Shown here: one piece after another, positions 36,280 to 36,411 of the stretch | Layout of the letters: the number at the start of each line of letters is the position of its first letter | How positions within the stretch are numbered: position 1 is the first letter of the stretch | Assembly (NCBI GenBank): GCA_021790005.1 | Contig: JAJYIP010000002.1 | Location: 1 to 36,411 of the forward strand | Direction of reading: 5' to 3' | DNA from: a bacterium | Lineage (GTDB): Bacteria > Patescibacteriota > Saccharimonadia > Saccharimonadales > UBA4665 | DNA: 36,411 nucleotides | Program-made: the position numbers and the translations under genes | The notes under the pieces: generated by a model | Told to the model about the DNA's origin: nothing | Database searches by the model: none | Seen by the model: the letters and a program-made list of their open reading frames with translations, nothing else

Positions 36280-36411
36280 CTATATGTATCGGTCCATAAC
36301 ATATTGGACTCTGCTGGCATTAATTGTAGCGAGTCTAGCAAAGCTCGCATAGGACTTTTAAGTTTCAAGGTGAAGTGTGGCCGTTCTGTGTTGTACCATA
36401 ACACCCAGTCC
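36276..36411 (-). CDS. C-terminal part of a DDE transposase, cut by the window edge
   Basis: Reverse complement encodes DWVLWYNTERPHFTLKLKSPMRALLDSLQLMPAESNMLWTDTYS*, a typical rve C-terminal motif. Confidence 0.8.
   Translation of the reverse strand, partial: DWVLWYNTERPHFTLKLKSPMRALLDSLQLMPAESNMLWTDTYS

Noticed and set aside
1-36411. UGA recoding (as in some Patescibacteria such as SR1/Gracilibacteria)
   Set aside because: TGA terminates well-defined genes (e.g. glyA at 4680-4682) and no in-frame TGA is needed in conserved proteins.
1-36411. CRISPR arrays
   Set aside because: No regularly spaced repeats and no cas-like ORFs; the 24-bp repeats at 33713-33771 are IS ends.

Overview
This window appears to come from a small, gene-dense bacterial genome that uses the standard code (TGA is a stop). 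I infer Candidatus Saccharibacteria/Patescibacteria from gene style only; this was not tested. Housekeeping and envelope genes: an XRE-HTH-fused MurA, GlyA, MurB, two LytR-CpsA-Psr proteins, a GH13 enzyme with an N-terminal CBM48-like domain, DedA and Hsp20. There are four tRNAs, three of them Arg isoacceptors (TCT, CCG, TCG) plus Gly(TCC), all with encoded CCA. Other modules are a spermidine-synthase-like / NRAMP-like / MgtA-like cation operon and a redox cluster (membrane-anchored ferredoxin-NAD(P)H-reductase-like protein, ApbE, ferric-reductase-like di-heme membrane protein, secreted BsuPI-like protein). An ArsP-type permease and an HxlR/F420-type reductase divergent pair are also present. 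Accessory content is concentrated at the right end: two complete DDE transposase elements (one at 11.8-13.1 kb), a transposase fragment at the right edge, three toxin-antitoxin modules, a decayed DUF4143 gene, and a 64-70 bp dispersed repeat lying just downstream of two TA modules. The most useful non-ORF signals are: (i) many genes with a -10 box only 6-12 nt before the start codon, which suggests leaderless transcription; (ii) palindromic operators over the promoters of all three TA modules, including a near-perfect 32-bp palindrome; (iii) a CIRCE element over a consensus hsp20 promoter; (iv) a perfect inverted repeat over the likely promoter of the HTH-MurA gene. All calls were made by eye without database searches.
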